A DNA stretch of 64,000 nucleotides. Origin: Symbiodinium kawagutii (lineage: Eukaryota > Sar > Dinophyceae > Suessiales > Symbiodiniaceae). The notes under the pieces are model-generated. The model saw only the letters and a program-made list of their open reading frames with translations, was not told the origin of the DNA and ran no database searches. The stretch covers positions 244,507-308,506 of the forward strand of contig VSDK01002092.1 in NCBI GenBank assembly GCA_009767595.1. Reading direction: 5' to 3'. Below are positions 12,144 to 27,400 of the stretch, one piece after another. The number at the start of each line of letters is the position of its first letter. Position 1 is the first letter of the stretch. The position numbers and the translations under genes were made by a program.

Positions 12144-15100
12144 CGGCAGTTTCAGCAGCAGAAGCAGCAGCACCAGCAGCAGCAGCAGCAGCAAGATCAA
12201 AAGATTGGACGCACTTCTTTGTGGTCATGGTTGGAGACAATACATGGGCCCCTCAAAAGTGGATGCCTTCCAGAAACGAAACATGACAGTTGGTCCTGTT
12301 GGTCTCAGCTGTGGACATAGCAAACTTGGTCCTGGAGGATGATTTGTTATGTGGTTTTGCTGTGTCCAAGCTGGAGGAAAGGGGTGTGGGGCTCTGAGCA
12401 TTGCAGGATGCGATTGCAGTTGCTACAGCCAAACCTCGTGATCCTAAGCTCATGTATTTCTGGTGCGAAGGAAGGCAGAAATTGGGAGATTTCTTTGGAC
12501 TGCTTCGGTCACATGTCTTCCTTGGCTCTTCATCCCGACACCATTTCCTTCAATGCTGCGTTGAGTGCGGTCACACCGCGGTGGCAAAGAGGACTGGAGT
12601 TTCTATGTCGGACGTGTCGCCGGAGACTGCGATGCTTGGAGATCAAACAACGTCCCTGCATTAAACCAGTCCGTTGATTGTCAATAGTGGTTGATGGTTG
12701 ATGGTTGACTAGTGATGGTTGACTAGTGGTTGATCACCATTGGTGATGGATGATTCACAATACTTCGCTGGTTGATGGTTTTGAACATTTGCATTTTCCC
12801 ATATTTTCCCTAGTATTCAGAAATGGTTTGTTGGTCGATGTTGGTTGACTCATATGTTTCATAGGGGTTGAAATCGCCAAACAGTGAAACTGGAGGATAT
12901 CAACCAGCAATTGCTATGGTTTTTATATCAACCCTTCAACAATCAGTCAATATTGGATTAAGCATACTAAGTACATGAGGGTTGAAGTTTATTGTAAGCC
13001 ATGAAAGGGCATTGCTCTTAACCAACCACTATTGTATGTTAAGATGTGGGTGGTTCTCAATACTCAAATGAAAAGCGAGTCATCAGAAGACGATTGTTGT
13101 GGCAAATCAATTTCTGGACAGCACTTCATGACATGTTAGCTCACCTTGGGATTCCCTGAATCGATAAGCCACTACAATGGTGTTTAATCATGAGATGATC
13201 CACGCTGGTTGTCAATATAGCATCCCATACTCTGGTTGACACTGTGGGCATAGAAAAGCCAGTCGTACCATTCCACAGTTGGTAGTTTATAGTTCTGTGC
13301 ATGGTGAATGAGGCAACGTTTCACAATGTAAGTGGGGGGCGCATCACACTGTGCCCACCAATTGATTCCACAGTAAGTGAACACCCCACGGTGCACTGCA
13401 GCCATCACGGGGCGGTACCGCGGCGGAGTCGTGAGATCCAAACAGCCGGGGAGCGAAACTGATCCCCAGAGGTGCTAACATGTGGCGAGCTGGGTCAAGC
13501 AGTTAACTAACCAATACTGGTGGTTATTGACCCACCAATGATAGGGAAAAGAATGGTTAATGATAGGGGAACCAGGGGGACTAAGGGTGAACTGACCCAC
13601 TGCCATGTGGGAACTAGCAGAAAAACCATTTGTATGGATTGGTGGAATTTTCATGGTAGCTTCAAGATTTTTTATGGATTCTCTGGGTGGAAACTACCAG
13701 ACTTATCCTTGGACCTAATTTTTTTCGAAGAAACTCAGTCACAAATCGTGCTTGCGAGACTGAGGACTGGACCAGTTCAGCTTTAGCACTCTTCTAGCTA
13801 TGCCCAACACTTCGTTGACCTGGCCTTTCTCATTACAGTGGCTGCATGACATGCGGACTTTGCCGCTGGTCGCAGATGCATTTTGCTTCTCGTCCTTGCT
13901 GGCATCCTTGAAGAAGACCTCGGACTGGTCAGTGGCCTCGCACCTTGTCCAGTCCATGACTCAGAACAGCATTCAGCCACTCACAGCAGTCAGCTGGCAG
14001 ATGGTCACATCCTCCCTGGCGGCACAAGATGTGCGACAGCGAGATGTGGTTCCCGTGCTGCTGAGTTTCAATTCCTGGCGTAGCTCCGTGGAGTTCTTTT
14101 GGTCCAGAACTGCGGACGTCTTCAGCAGCGGAGCCCTGCTGAATCAACTGCAGAAGGGCAGGCAGTGGGACTTGACGCTGGCACATCTGGAGACCTTTCA
14201 ACAGTGCCAGTGTTGTGACCAGCAAATGTACCATGCTGCCATGACTGCCTTGAAGGACGAGAGATGGTCGGGGGTTGGACAGGGATCTCCTTGGAAACGT
14301 GGGATTTGACGTTCGGAGTCGCACCAAACTTCATACTGCACAAGATTCAGAAGAAGATTTTGGGGAGATGGGGGGAGATGGCCAACATGGGGTAAATGTA
14401 AATCAATACAGGCAGCAGATGAGATGTCTAGCACAAATAGATTGCGAACGGATCTACGACTGCATGCTAAACTGCTAGGCATACAGAACAGAAATGCATC
14501 ATGCTTTACGCTTTTCTTCAACCTTACGTGTCCTCTTCTGAAAGGCCAGTAGGTATGGTTGATCCATGCCTTGTCAAGCAAAATAGGAATGGTGCGTGGC
14601 GCGCTCGGGTTTCAAAGAACTCCACAGCACCTGCATTTCTCGATTTGCGTCTCGAGGCATGAATTACAAGAAATGTGCCGCTACAAAACCCATCTGATGG
14701 ATCCTGTTGCTGGGTGACTGGGGAACTGCTTGGTTGGGACTGATGCAACATGTGACATGGACGATTAATCTGACAAATATATGGAAGAAGACGACCAAGA
14801 AATTTCTGACACACGATCGAGATGATCAAGAAAGCATGCAGCAAACCCCAAAATCCCCGCAATGAAAGTTGAGACCATATGGGACCATCCGAAACCATGC
14901 TACCCCTGTCTCAAGCTTGCCAGGACGTCAGCCATTGGGCCGAAGCCCTACATCTTTTCACCTGGATGTCAACTCTCCGCATGTCATTGGACAGCTTCAG
15001 CTATGTTGCCGCGTGGCCAGAAGGAAGGTGGAGCATACAGAGCGCTTTGCTGGAGGAGAGATGAGGGTTTGTGAGGGCAACAATAGCGGAATAGCCACAA

Positions 15101-18100
15101 TAACCGTTGGGGGGCACACATTTTTTGACAAACCCATGTGCATGACAGACCATCTTCTATTGATTGAGGAAATGAACTGCATCCATTCTCAGGCACAACA
15201 CCTTTTAAGCCCAAAAAATGACAAGTTCCTCTCCAATTCATTATTCTTGGGATATCCGGGTACCGCTTTTATGCGTGACATGTTCCACCAAGACTTCTTT
15301 GGTGTTGATCTTGTCCCAGCTGGTGGAAGACTTTGTTTTCAATCCCAGCTTTTGTAGCATGTTTCTGTTTATCGTTGTTCATATACTACACTAATGATAG
15401 TCAATGTCTATACGGTACTATATAATGGTACTATATGGCATCCGTTCAAAAATGCTTGATAGGTTTTTAGTCTCCGATGACCATATTAGTATTGTTGATG
15501 TTGTTTTTCAATTCCGCCACAAGGCGGAGTCATGTATATATGCAGTGATTTTGCTTTCCCCCATGTTAGCGCTAGTTTCGCGCTTGTTTGGCGCTAGTTT
15601 TTTTGAATCATGTATTTGTTCGCATCCTTTTCAATTGCGATTCTTCTCCATAGCCTTTTCCTTCTAAGTCTCAAGGTCAGTGGTAAAGACAACATGTCTA
15701 TACCAGATACTTGTCGTCATCTATACCTACGAGCTGCAGTTGTTCATGCGCTCCAGCTGAGGGCACCGATATCAGAAGTAAGCGTTTTGACTCCGAACTC
15801 CAACTAGCGCATCGCAGTTGGCGTTTTGCCAAGCTGACGTTTTGGTGGACAGTTCTGGGCATAGTTCTTTTTTGCTAGCCACGGAGTGAACTAGTTGATG
15901 TGGCTGGGTCACCTGATCACCTTCAGCCTCGCTGAAGTCCTTGAGATGGTCATTGAGAGAGAGAGAGAGTTCTTTTTGCAGATTTGGTGCAAATGTTCAT
16001 GTTTGATGTCCGGCCTTTCGGCAGGTTCATGATGATTAATAGCAGGGTCATAGAGGATAACAAGCAACAAGCACTACGGTATTACGACCGTTTTCAGGAA
16101 CAAACATTTTGAAACGAGCCCATATAATGATACTGAATGTATCACCATGTTTGTTCATACATTGTGATACTAATGATAGTTAATAGTGGGACCCAACAGT
16201 CAATATATCACCCATGTTTCTTGCTGCGTCCCAGTCGGTCCTGACAGCGCTGACTGCTCTTCACCAGGAAATGCGCCAGAGGTCTGTGGAGCAGAGTCTC
16301 TGGGCGACATTGCGGTTGCAGGGCAGTGGTTGGGTTCGGGTAGTGACTAAGAGGCATCAATGCATGCGAAACTAGTGCGTGAATACAAGCAAAGCCTCTG
16401 TGAAACTATACGAAGGTTGTCTAGCATTTATTTCTAAGAATCCCCTCATTTAGGTTCTCCATGTTTACTAGTAAGAGGTGCCTGCCAAATCTCGCTGGCC
16501 CAAGGCTTCCCCTAGCATAGTAGACAAGCTCCAGAATGATGAAGCCACAAAAGCTGATCCATTCAATTAAAAGCTGATGAAATCCATTTTGGTAAGTAAT
16601 TAATTACATGCTATGCATCGATTGCTTGTCAATTGACAACTACTATGCACACGCGATCCTGGGTCATAGGGGAAGAGGGTATTTGTGCGCGTTTTCGAGG
16701 ACACTTGCTAAGTTGAAAGTGATGTATTTCTTCCTGTTGAGATCACTTCTCATTCGTACTAGAAAACAATACTAATGTATAGCGTTGCCTTCAACCAAAA
16801 TGAATATGCCAATGTCAATGAAGAGAAATACATGTCAACATCATTCAACATCAATCAACAAATAAGTAAGATAGTTGAATGGTTGATTGAAAGCATCGAA
16901 ACATTCGATACTCGTATGGATAATCATAGCAGGCTCAGCTTCCGTGCTGCACGAGAAGGGGTCCGGTCCACCTGCCTAAAAAGGATGTCCAGGCTGCTAG
17001 CGGTCTTCATGTGGAATGTTCAGCCATAGTGGTAGCCTCAAACATCCCTAGGTATAGTCATGTCTTAAGGGAAGGGCAGTTTTCCTCAAAGGGAAAACCA
17101 TCAATATCAGTTCGTATATGGCTTTGTGGATTGTACTCGCCTATTTCTTCTCTTCGACTATTCCTCTGGGATTCTGCTACCCTGTATGATTGTGTTGCCA
17201 GATTTTGTTTGAATATTTTATTGCATGCATGTTCATTCTCACAAAGTTGAGCAGCCCAAACCCTGGATGATCACTCCTGGGTGTTGTGGTGGCTGGCAAC
17301 CGCGTAGGTGTCTTGTGTTCGTTCGGGGAGGCCTCACCATGGATCACCAGAGAAGATCATGACATGATGGGCCATAGAACTGAGCACACACGTGAATTGA
17401 GTGAGTAACCTTCAGGACTATCAATCAACCACCACTGACCACGATTTCTGGAACCTGGATGATCACTTACGACCACATGTCATCATTAAACGACTATGAA
17501 GCATTACGTAAGTATAAACTCGATGCTTGATAAATCCGTATTCAACCATAATAGCTACTCATTTAGCTCAACCACTATTCCAACGATTATATAAATTATA
17601 TATCAACACTGAAGATTACTAGAATGGTATTTCAACCATCAGTAAGCACTATTTAAGCATTCTTGATTCACCTAAGAACTACTAAGCCACTCATTGTTCG
17701 TTTAAAAATTCCGCCGTTTCCTTGGACGCTGTTGGTTTTTCCGCTCAGGCCTGGCAGCGGCATCTGGCCAGTTGATCGAGTCGCATTGGCGTAGAAGTTT
17801 GGAGCTGCTGCGTAGCATGCTACTGGCGGCCCAAGGTTTCGACGGGGGGGTGCTAAGTCGCATAGTTTTTTGGGTTGTGTGTGTGTTAATTTCATTGAAT
17901 TTGTATTTGTTCATATACTGATGCGCTTGATATTTACAGTATTTGTGATTATGATTTTAGATGTTTTGAGGGTTGATACGTTTGAAGAAATGTCTATGTA
18001 TGTATCAATTCCTTCAAGAAGCAGCTACAAGCTGATGTAACAAGATGTTATGAGCGTTGCGATGAAGCCAACAATCATCCCAGCAGAGGTTCTCATCTTC

Positions 18101-18379
18101 ACTTGATGTTCACAGGTCTTGACGGTCGTTTTTGTACCACACGACAGTCATTGATGCCACATTATGGCTGTTAGTCAAAGTAGTCTAGCCGTTGGGATAT
18201 TCACCTAAGCATACAGAAGCATTTTTAGGCTGACTGATAATGACACAACCAGATGTTGCCAACAACTGAACCAGTTTGCATCCCTAGCTCTGCTGACACA
18301 CCGGGCCACAAGGCTAATACCTCAAAGTTGGAGTAGAGGGATGCAAAAGTCCGGTTTGGTGCGCACAGTGTGTTCTTGC

Positions 18380-18475
<96 letters not shown>

Positions 18476-21400
18476 TGGTGTTATTGTTGTTGCTGTTGTT
18501 TTTGCAGTTGTCTTCTTTTATGTTTGTTTTTTTGTCACTGAAGCACCAGATCTCTGACCACGGCTTCGCATCATCATGCCACCTATCTATTTTAATCACG
18601 TCCCTGTGGCCCAGATGTGGATGCCGCGTGCTTCAATGCAGCAACCTGGCTGAATCGATGTTGCGAACTCTCTGAAGGATGCCCAACAAAGCTGACGGAA
18701 ACAAAATTGGCGGGCACACAGGGACATGCCGAAAATCGCTGTTTTCCAATGTTTAAACTGATAGTTGTTTCATTTAGGGTGCTTCCACGGAGGAACGCCA
18801 GCGCATATTCAAAGATCAATGTTGGATATCAAATTCAAGCATCAAAGTAATTGGCAATATCACCCCAGCTCATTTCCGACAGGGATGGGTATCCGTTGGC
18901 TATGACCTGGACCGCCATCCATAGGGATGCGAGACGAGACCTAACTTATACCCCCGGTGCTCACGCTCTGACATCCCTCAAGAGGCTTGATGTTGCTGTA
19001 GTGATCTATGATGTAAACCGCCATGGCCATTTTGTCATTGATGGGTTCATACCCTCGCTACCAATTAGCCATAGTATTCCAGTGTACATGATGCTGTTTG
19101 AGTGGCATATTTCGGGTAACATGTAATGCCTTGAATGCTTGCTTGCTATCACAAAAGATACTCCATATACCATATAATTCATGCCATTTGGGGAGTTGTT
19201 TGTTGGTTGGCCATACCCATCCTGTTGGCGGTAGATTGTTAGTGTGACATCCCGATAAAGCGATACCACCTAGTTAGGTGAATTTGCGCAAACCCGGAAT
19301 GAAGAACCGCTTAGCTGCTGTAGAGAACTCTCGTAGGTTATTTGCGTTGGCACGCCACCAGTCTGAGCATGTTCAAACAGTGGCTGGATGCCAACTTCGC
19401 ATGGAGGAAAGCCACTAAAAGACAGCACGGATATACAACAAATACCTTCATATTATCATATATTATCCACCATTACTACTACCTATTTAATTAGTATTGC
19501 ATGTTACGCACAGTCAATGGTTAATTATGGATATGGTAGTTTCTCAAAATAGAGGTACCCAAAGTTATGTATGGTTCTCACTAGATATGATTAATGACTG
19601 GAATGATAACTGGGGGTACCCCAAACTCACTTGAGGAACATATTGGTCTTATTTTATGTATCATTCCCTATTATTAGGCATTGCAATCCCTTATAAACCA
19701 AAGGGGTATCCCATAATTATACAAAACACGATTGGTATGAGAACGACCTACGCCTTCGCAAAGTTGGGCATGAGGCTGAATACTCGATGTAGCATTGGTC
19801 GAATGGTTTCGATTTGATGACTAGTCCTGACTATTCTTTGGAGTATGATCCATTGTAGTAGTTAGAATACAGTTGATTCATTAATCAGTCATCACTAATG
19901 AACGGGTAGTTGAATCAAGATTTTATCCATTCAACTATCCATTTACTAATATAGTAGTTATCAACCTTATAACACCATTTATGAGTGATAATTAATCTTG
20001 TACAAGCTGGTCAAGCATGGTTAATATCAACCATGAACCATTGTATATCCAGCTTCTCCTGCGATCAGGTAATCAGCAGCTGCGACAACTGGCAGATGGC
20101 TTTGCTGGTCCTCGAGCAGATGGCGAACTGCGGCTTGCGCCGGGATGCGTATGGCTTCGGTGCGGTCATGCAAACGGTGCCTGGGGCTCAAGGTATTCAG
20201 AGACTCGAAATGGTAACGCTCAAACTGGCTGCTGGTTGGGAGGGAGCGATTCGGAGCCAGGGGTATCCCTATCTCCGCCTATCTCCTTCTAATAAGGCAA
20301 CGATTTGGAGTTCCCAAAAGTGGTGTAACCAAATGGTGGTACAACCAACATGACAGTGGTTTATGGTGAACCACCATGGATGATCATTGAGTGCTTACCA
20401 GGTAAGGATCTAAGTTTTTGCTGCCGGACTCGGGCCTTTGGGAACCAACTGTTTGATCAACTGTACTGGGTACATACACCGTGTTGGCAGATAAACCACA
20501 ACCATTGGTGGCACAAACCACTATACCACATGACTGCTGATGATTGTACTCCCAATTTGGTGGCCACGCTGATCCCTTCGGGCCTGAAACCTTCAAACTT
20601 GACTCATTAATGGTGATCACTGCAACTGGTATCACCAACCACGGTGACTCCTTAGCATCACCACAGCCGTGGTCAACCTGCGGCAGCTCCCGTGGTCAAG
20701 CTGCTCAAGGTGCCATCCCCAACCCCGGCCAGCGCCCGCCCAGGCGTCCTCCACCAGCTGCTGGTCCAAGACCATCGATCTGCTGCAAGGGATGGGCCAC
20801 GAGCACATCACCGTGACATCCGTGGCCTTCAACGTGGCGTTGAATGCCCAGGTCACACGGTGGTGCAGTGGTTGAGCAGTGGGTCATAGCGGTTGGTAAC
20901 CGGTCCATAGTGGTTGATAGTCGCTATAGTAGTAGTAGTAGTCAATCATAGTGGTTAATGGTGGTTGATACTGGTTATTTTGTTTATTTGATAGATGTAT
21001 TAACCTGTTAATAGTGACAATTTCGTCCCAGCCGTTCCTTCCTGAGGTGTTGATCCTTCACGCCACGGCAATTTAATGCGCAAGGATCCTTGGCCAGTTG
21101 TTCCTTTCGCACTTGGCGCTGCGCCGCCATGGAAAAGATGCTGCGTTGAGTGCCTCCGTTGCATTTTGATCAGTTGGCACCGGAGCCGCCTGGTGGTGGT
21201 GTGTTTTCGGTGTGGGCCTAATGCCTCCCTTGAATTGGCATTCCGGACATCGTGTGGACAGCAGGTTGGCACCGTCGTTGCATCCTTCGGATTTTGACGG
21301 CGATGAAGACGACCGGAGTTTTGATTTGTTTTCGAATCATGACCCACATGCTGACCCCGAAGATTCCGAAACACCACCAGGAACGATTCAGGATGAGCCC

Positions 21401-24400
21401 AATACAACCACTGAGTCCCCGTCTACATGGCGATGCTTGCGTTGCGTCAGCACCGAGTTTGGCAGACGAGGTGATTCGTGGGTTTGCGAATCTTGTGGCC
21501 ACCTGTCGTTCTATCGACAGAAGACGCAGGCGAGTTCGAGCTGGTGGAGGCGATGGTTCTTCACCCTCAGGAAGTACTGCATCAGGTGAGCATGCTGAGT
21601 CTGAAGCTTTGACTAACGACCCGTGCATTGACCCTGAAGGCAGACGCTCCGTGATAAATGGTGGACGAGCACGACCCGTTCAGCAACAGCCACAACGGCC
21701 GAATCAGAACCCAGCTGGACAAAGCGAACTGCTGCAGGCTTTGAAGCAGCTGATCACCAAGAAGGACTCCGATGACCGTTCTGATTGGAACTCCATGAAG
21801 GGGCCCAAGCCAGGAACGAAGTGGAAGGGGGGTTCAGCACCACTTCCACCCGGCTGGAAGTATGACAAGGACGACATTCGAGCTTACTCGAAGTTCTGCA
21901 AGAAGGTCGAGATATGGAAGCTGCAGGCAACACCCTACATGGCCAAGAAGGACATGGCTTTGGCGCTGTACACCTCGCTCCAAGGTGAACTGGAGCAGGA
22001 GCTGGAACACTTGGAGGTCTCCGAGTTCTACAAGGACGACGGGATCGAGGTGCTGTTGTCATGCCTCAAGCAGCCCATGGAACAGAAGCTGGTGTATCAG
22101 AAACGTCGCTTCCTACATGAATTCGAAGTTCTCAGACGCACAACTGGTGAAACTATGAGGGCGTATGTGAACAGGTTTCGGAGGAGCCAAAGATGTCTCC
22201 GAAGCGTGGGAATCAACATTTCCCACACATATGATGCAGAGTCTTTGGGAGCGAGGTTGCTGGACCGAAGCGGACTTTCAGCAGAAGCACAGAGGATGGT
22301 ATTGGTGGGTACTCACCAATCCTTGGACTTTGAGATGCTGTCCGAGGCGTTGCTGCTTCATTATCCGGACTTTAGAGGAGCGCCTCCCGTAGTTGGAAGA
22401 GATGGTCAACCACCTAAGGGGCATTCCAAGGGGAAGCGCCAGACATCTTCGGCGAGTTCATCATCCAACTTTTCGTTGGCTTCATCATCATCTTCCACGG
22501 CACCGAGTTCGACAAGATCCCAGGGTAAAGGTTTCGGACCCAGACGCAGTGTCTTCGTTTCTGGATTGGCATATGCAGACCAGCCAGCAGCCGAGGTCGA
22601 GGAGGACGAGGCACAGTTGGCCGACATTCCAGAGGAGTCCACTGCTGACTTCGACATCCCCGAAGATGATGGAGCAAACGCAGATGAACCAGCTGATGAT
22701 GACGAGGAGTTGCTTCCAGACGACGACACTGGAACTATGTTGCAGGACCTGTCCCAGGTGCTCTCCATCACCGCCAAGAAGTTGTCCGGCGTGACCTTGG
22801 GGAGGAAGTTCACGGCAAGCAAGCCACCATCGTCAACTGGGAAGCCCTCCACAAAGAGCATCGAAGAGCGCAAGCGCAACTCACATTGCGCAGTGTGCGG
22901 GGAGCGAGGCCATTGGCAGGGAGATGCCGAGTGCAAGCTTTCACGCAAACCTCATGGTGGCAAAGCATCCACACAGTACCGCACGCAGCAAAAGTCCGAG
23001 CAGCCTGGACAAGCACGAGCCGGCCAACACAACAACTCTAAGCAAGCCTATGTCGTAACCCATAAGGATGGCAACTTGCAGATTCAAGATCAAGGAGATG
23101 AATTTGGTCACATGTTCTCATGTATGGTTACTTTTGCAATCCATGAAGTCAAGAACCTGGGGTCCCTCCACTATGTTGGCATGATGATCCTCGACAGTGC
23201 ATGTCAACGAACTTGCTGTGGAACCAACTGGCTCGAGGCACACTCCGAAGACCTTCAGAAGAAGTTCAAGGTGCGCCCTCGGCAGATCGGATGCAGCGAG
23301 CAGTTTCAGTTTGGCAAGGGATCTCCCAGCATAGCACGTCACAGAGCTTATCTTCCCAGTGCAATTGGTCACCGTCCACTACTTATTGGTTCTGCAGTTT
23401 TGGATGAGGACATACCCTTGCTAGGATCCAACACGTTCATGAAGTACATGGGTGCCACCATTTCCATGCCAGACAACATGGTTCACTTCGATGCCATCGA
23501 TGTCAGTGTCCCTGTTCACAATGTTCATGGTCATTTGGCAATCAACATTTTTGATTTCATCACGGAGGACCAGAGTAGATCACATGTTTGGCAAGAGTTT
23601 TCACAAGATCACGTTTGGCACGACCCACACCCAGAGTGTCTTCTCCCAGCTGCTTGTGTTTCTCAAGCACGACCTGAAGTCTCAATTCGACCTCGCAGTG
23701 AACCACATGCTCAACCAGCAGCAGCGGATCTCAGCATGGAACCGCATGGTGGGGAGCCTTCTTCACTTCGGCAGGGTGTATGTGGTGAACATGGTGCGGG
23801 CAATTCTTTTGGGGTTCATGCCTCGGAGTTGGCTCCACGACTCTTTTCCCCCTCATCTACCAGAACATCCCAACCGATGCAAGCACGAACAGGTGAAGAG
23901 GTACGGGAACCGCCACGGAAGGTTTGCTCAGTGTCTGAAATGCAATCGCAGGTTCCGTTGGAACGAGGCGGACGGTCGTTGGGAGTTCAATCCATTAAAG
24001 GAATCATCGCAGCCCTCACAGTTGCCAGTGCCCTCCTTGGACAACACCCGTCCAGCAGTGGCGGTCCCAACTTCCAAGGCCAAGGGGAGTGGCAAAACGA
24101 GATCCAAGAGCTCTACTACAAGCAATGCTTCGACTTTTCGGAGCCCGGCCGAGGAGTGGGAACTGGCGGAGGATTCCATGCGGGAGATGGGAGAGCAATC
24201 CATCCAGGAAGAGCTGGACGCCAACATGGGAGTCCACCCGGAAGAACGGATGAGCTTGGGACAAGCCATGCAGGCCTACGATCCCATCTTCCTTCCGGAG
24301 AACCGCGACGAGCTCAATCGGATCCTCGAACAGGCCGTTCAAGCACGCAGGTACCTGGACACCGTGCAGCACTTCCAGCTCAACGGCCAAGATGTCCCCA

Positions 24401-27400
24401 AAGAGTTCACCCTGGATACCGCATGAATGACATTCGTCGAGTCCGTGGCCAGGTGAAGACATGCTTGAAGGAGCTCACCATGGAAGAGAACCTCAACGAT
24501 GCCTTGATGACAGTGAGCCAACGTCCGCCCCCGAACATTGACATCATGGAGCTGTTTTCGGGAACCTCGAAGCTCACTGTCTATTCCAAGAAGTACGGCC
24601 TCAATGCGTTGGAGCCCTTTGACCTTCAACATGGACATGATCTTTGTGATCCTCACTTTCAGAATATGGCCAAGCGAGCTTGCAAGAAGTTCAAACCGTG
24701 GTTGGCGATGATGGGACTGGACTGTCGCCACTATAACATCTTCAACCACAACCTCAACTATGCATGGAGAGAAGATGAATGGCAAGCTCTCCAGGAGCAG
24801 GACCGTCCCATGCTCGAGTTGACCTATGAGGTAGCCATGGAACAATACAAGAACAACCGCTACTTCATCATTGAAAACCCACAACGTTCTCAGCTGTGGG
24901 AAAAGGAGCTCCTGCGTCGACTTCAAGAATTACCTGGTGTTTGGTGCATCACTTTGCATGCTGGAGCCTTTGGAGCCACCATCAACGGCTATAAGGTGGT
25001 GAAACCCATGACATTGCTGGGGAATGTTCCGCGTTTGGACACGGAACTTCGTCGCACTTTGACTCCAGAACAGAAGGCAGAGTGTGTCCCGATCCAAGGC
25101 TCTATGACCCGACTGAGCCAGGAGTACCCTGATGAAATGGTTTGGGTGATTCTTCGTCGTCTCCGAGCAGAAGTACAACTTCGGGAACCTCACCGCTTTG
25201 GACCCCGACAAGTCTATGCGGTAGCCACTCCAACTACAGACTTGGCTCTTTGGAACGACATCATGAAGACCGTGACCGAAGCCTTCGATCGTTCTTCAAC
25301 TTCCAAGCAGCCTTACCTGATTGACCCAACTTCGCAGCTTGGAGGACGCATTGCCGATCTGGCAAGGATGGACCTTGTCAGAATCCAAGCAGCCTCAACA
25401 CCAACGACAAGGAGAATGCCGACAACGGTTCTTCTCGACATCACCCATCGAGCTGCCGTCTTGGACTTTAACGACGGCGCTCGCAACTATGAGCTGGACA
25501 GCCTGGCAGAGATGAGGTTTCCCAAGCAACGTTTCACGAAACCCGTGAAGGTGGCGCTCTTCCTCTTCGGGACTATGAGATCCGCGGTGGCGCCCGCAGA
25601 TCAAGACGAAGAAGGACGACCCCCACATTTTCCTCTACTTGGGCTAACCACAGACATCAGCTTCCCCAACCTGCCGGCCCAGATCCCAGTGGAAAGCAGG
25701 AAACTGACGGCAAGGCTTCATTTGAACCTTGGACATCCCTCCAAACAAGAGATGATGAGAATGGTCAGCTACTTCAGCAACCCACCGAACACCATCATCC
25801 AATGTATCCAACATCTCCAGTGTAGCACATGCCACAGATTGGCTCCACCTCAGAAACCACGACCTTCAACCATTCCAGACTTCGTGGTTGGGCAGTTTGC
25901 CGATGTGGTGGAAGGAGATGTGTTCTATGTGAGGACCTTTGAAGGACCGGCGTTGCCTGTTCTTGGACTTTTGGACAGGGCAACTGGACTTCATGCCGGA
26001 AAGGTCCTGGATTCCCGTGACTCCAACAAGGTCTTTGAAGCAATCCTGGACTTATGGTTGCGACCTTTTGGCCTGCCGTTCCGGATGATCTTGGATCCGG
26101 ATCCTTCGTTTCGTGGAGAATGCCAGGCCAGACTTGAGTCACTTGGAATCGAAGTTCACTTTTGCCCGGCAGAAGCACACTGGGTTATTGGTGCTGTCGA
26201 AAGAAGAAACAGCATCATGCGAATGATCCTGGAGAAGTTGGTGGATCAGTTTGTCATCGCAGGGCCTGTGCAGTTGGACCAGATTGTTCCACTCGCCATG
26301 CACGCGGTGAACTCATCGACATGGACCAGAGGAAGGTCGGCATTGCAGGCAGTCTTCGGAAGAGTCCCTCGACTACCATGTGGTTTGCTGACCGACTCCA
26401 CCGCCCTGGCCTCCAGTGCGGGTAAGCTGCACGAAGCCGACAACCTACAAGCCAAGGCGGAGATCATTCGATCCGAGGCCCAAAAGCATTTGCTCGACAT
26501 CAACGTCAGCCAGAGGCTTCGCCGCGCAGTGCTGCGCAAGACAGTGGGCACCAAGGTTCCTGACCTTCGTCCTGGTGAACCCTGCGCCTTTTGGCGATGG
26601 AGTCGACGTGGCCTCAAGAAGAAGGGATCATGGGTGGTTTCGCGTTTTGTTGCCTGGGACCCAGCCAATCCCTTGAAGAAGGCATGGGTGCAGTCGGGCA
26701 CTGGCACGACTTTGGTGAGCACAGAACAACTCCGTGCTGCCACAGGATTTGAACAATGGCAACCATCAAAGGAGGACATCAAGGCTCTTCGGGATGCAGA
26801 CCGCTCCTTCACCGACTACTTGCTCCGTGATGGGGAACTTCAAGACGAAGAAGGACCGGCTCCACCTGAGGATGTCGCTCCCGAACTCGATGACCTGGAA
26901 CCACCTCCGATTACCATGACAGTACCACCAACACCAGCATACAATCTGCAACCAGCACCAAGCACACCCAATGCACCACCACTTCTACCACAAGCATCTA
27001 TCATTCAGCAACAACAAGAAGCACAACAACAAATCAACCAGCAAGCACTTTACCACCAACAACAACTACAACTCAACATCGACAGCCCAACACATCACAA
27101 CACTACTCACAACCTCAACATCCACCAGACCTTTGAATAACGGTCAAGGAGAACATCATCACGATCACCTCGTGGCGTGCGAGGTATGCCTTTGAGAATG
27201 TTGCCACAACCTACTTCGACAACATCACCACCTGCGTTGCCGCCAGTGCCACCCGAACGTCTCGATGCCCAACGACATCTTGAAGACGAAGGTGAAGTAC
27301 AAGATGCAACAGCAGCAGCTGCAGCAATGCTCCAGCAGGAAGAAACACCACCTACTGTTGAGCATCCCGCAGCTACTCAACCTGGAGGAGCTACAGCAAC

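Noticed and set aside
11796..12286. Poly-Leu, poly-Val and poly-Thr ORFs across the N gap
   Set aside because: They are readings of CAG/CAA repeats, and part of them is undetermined sequence.
18225..18675. Poly-Asn, poly-Cys and poly-Leu ORFs
   Set aside because: They are frames of the (TTG)n array inside an intron.
21252..27140. A single 1,962-residue polyprotein
   Set aside because: The frame is open, but it starts with GTG rather than ATG, and between about 23,660 and 24,423 the protein-like sequence is in another frame (CLKCNRRFRW, LPENRDELNRIL). Its reading there is Ser/Arg/Pro-rich out-of-frame text. I split it into segments.
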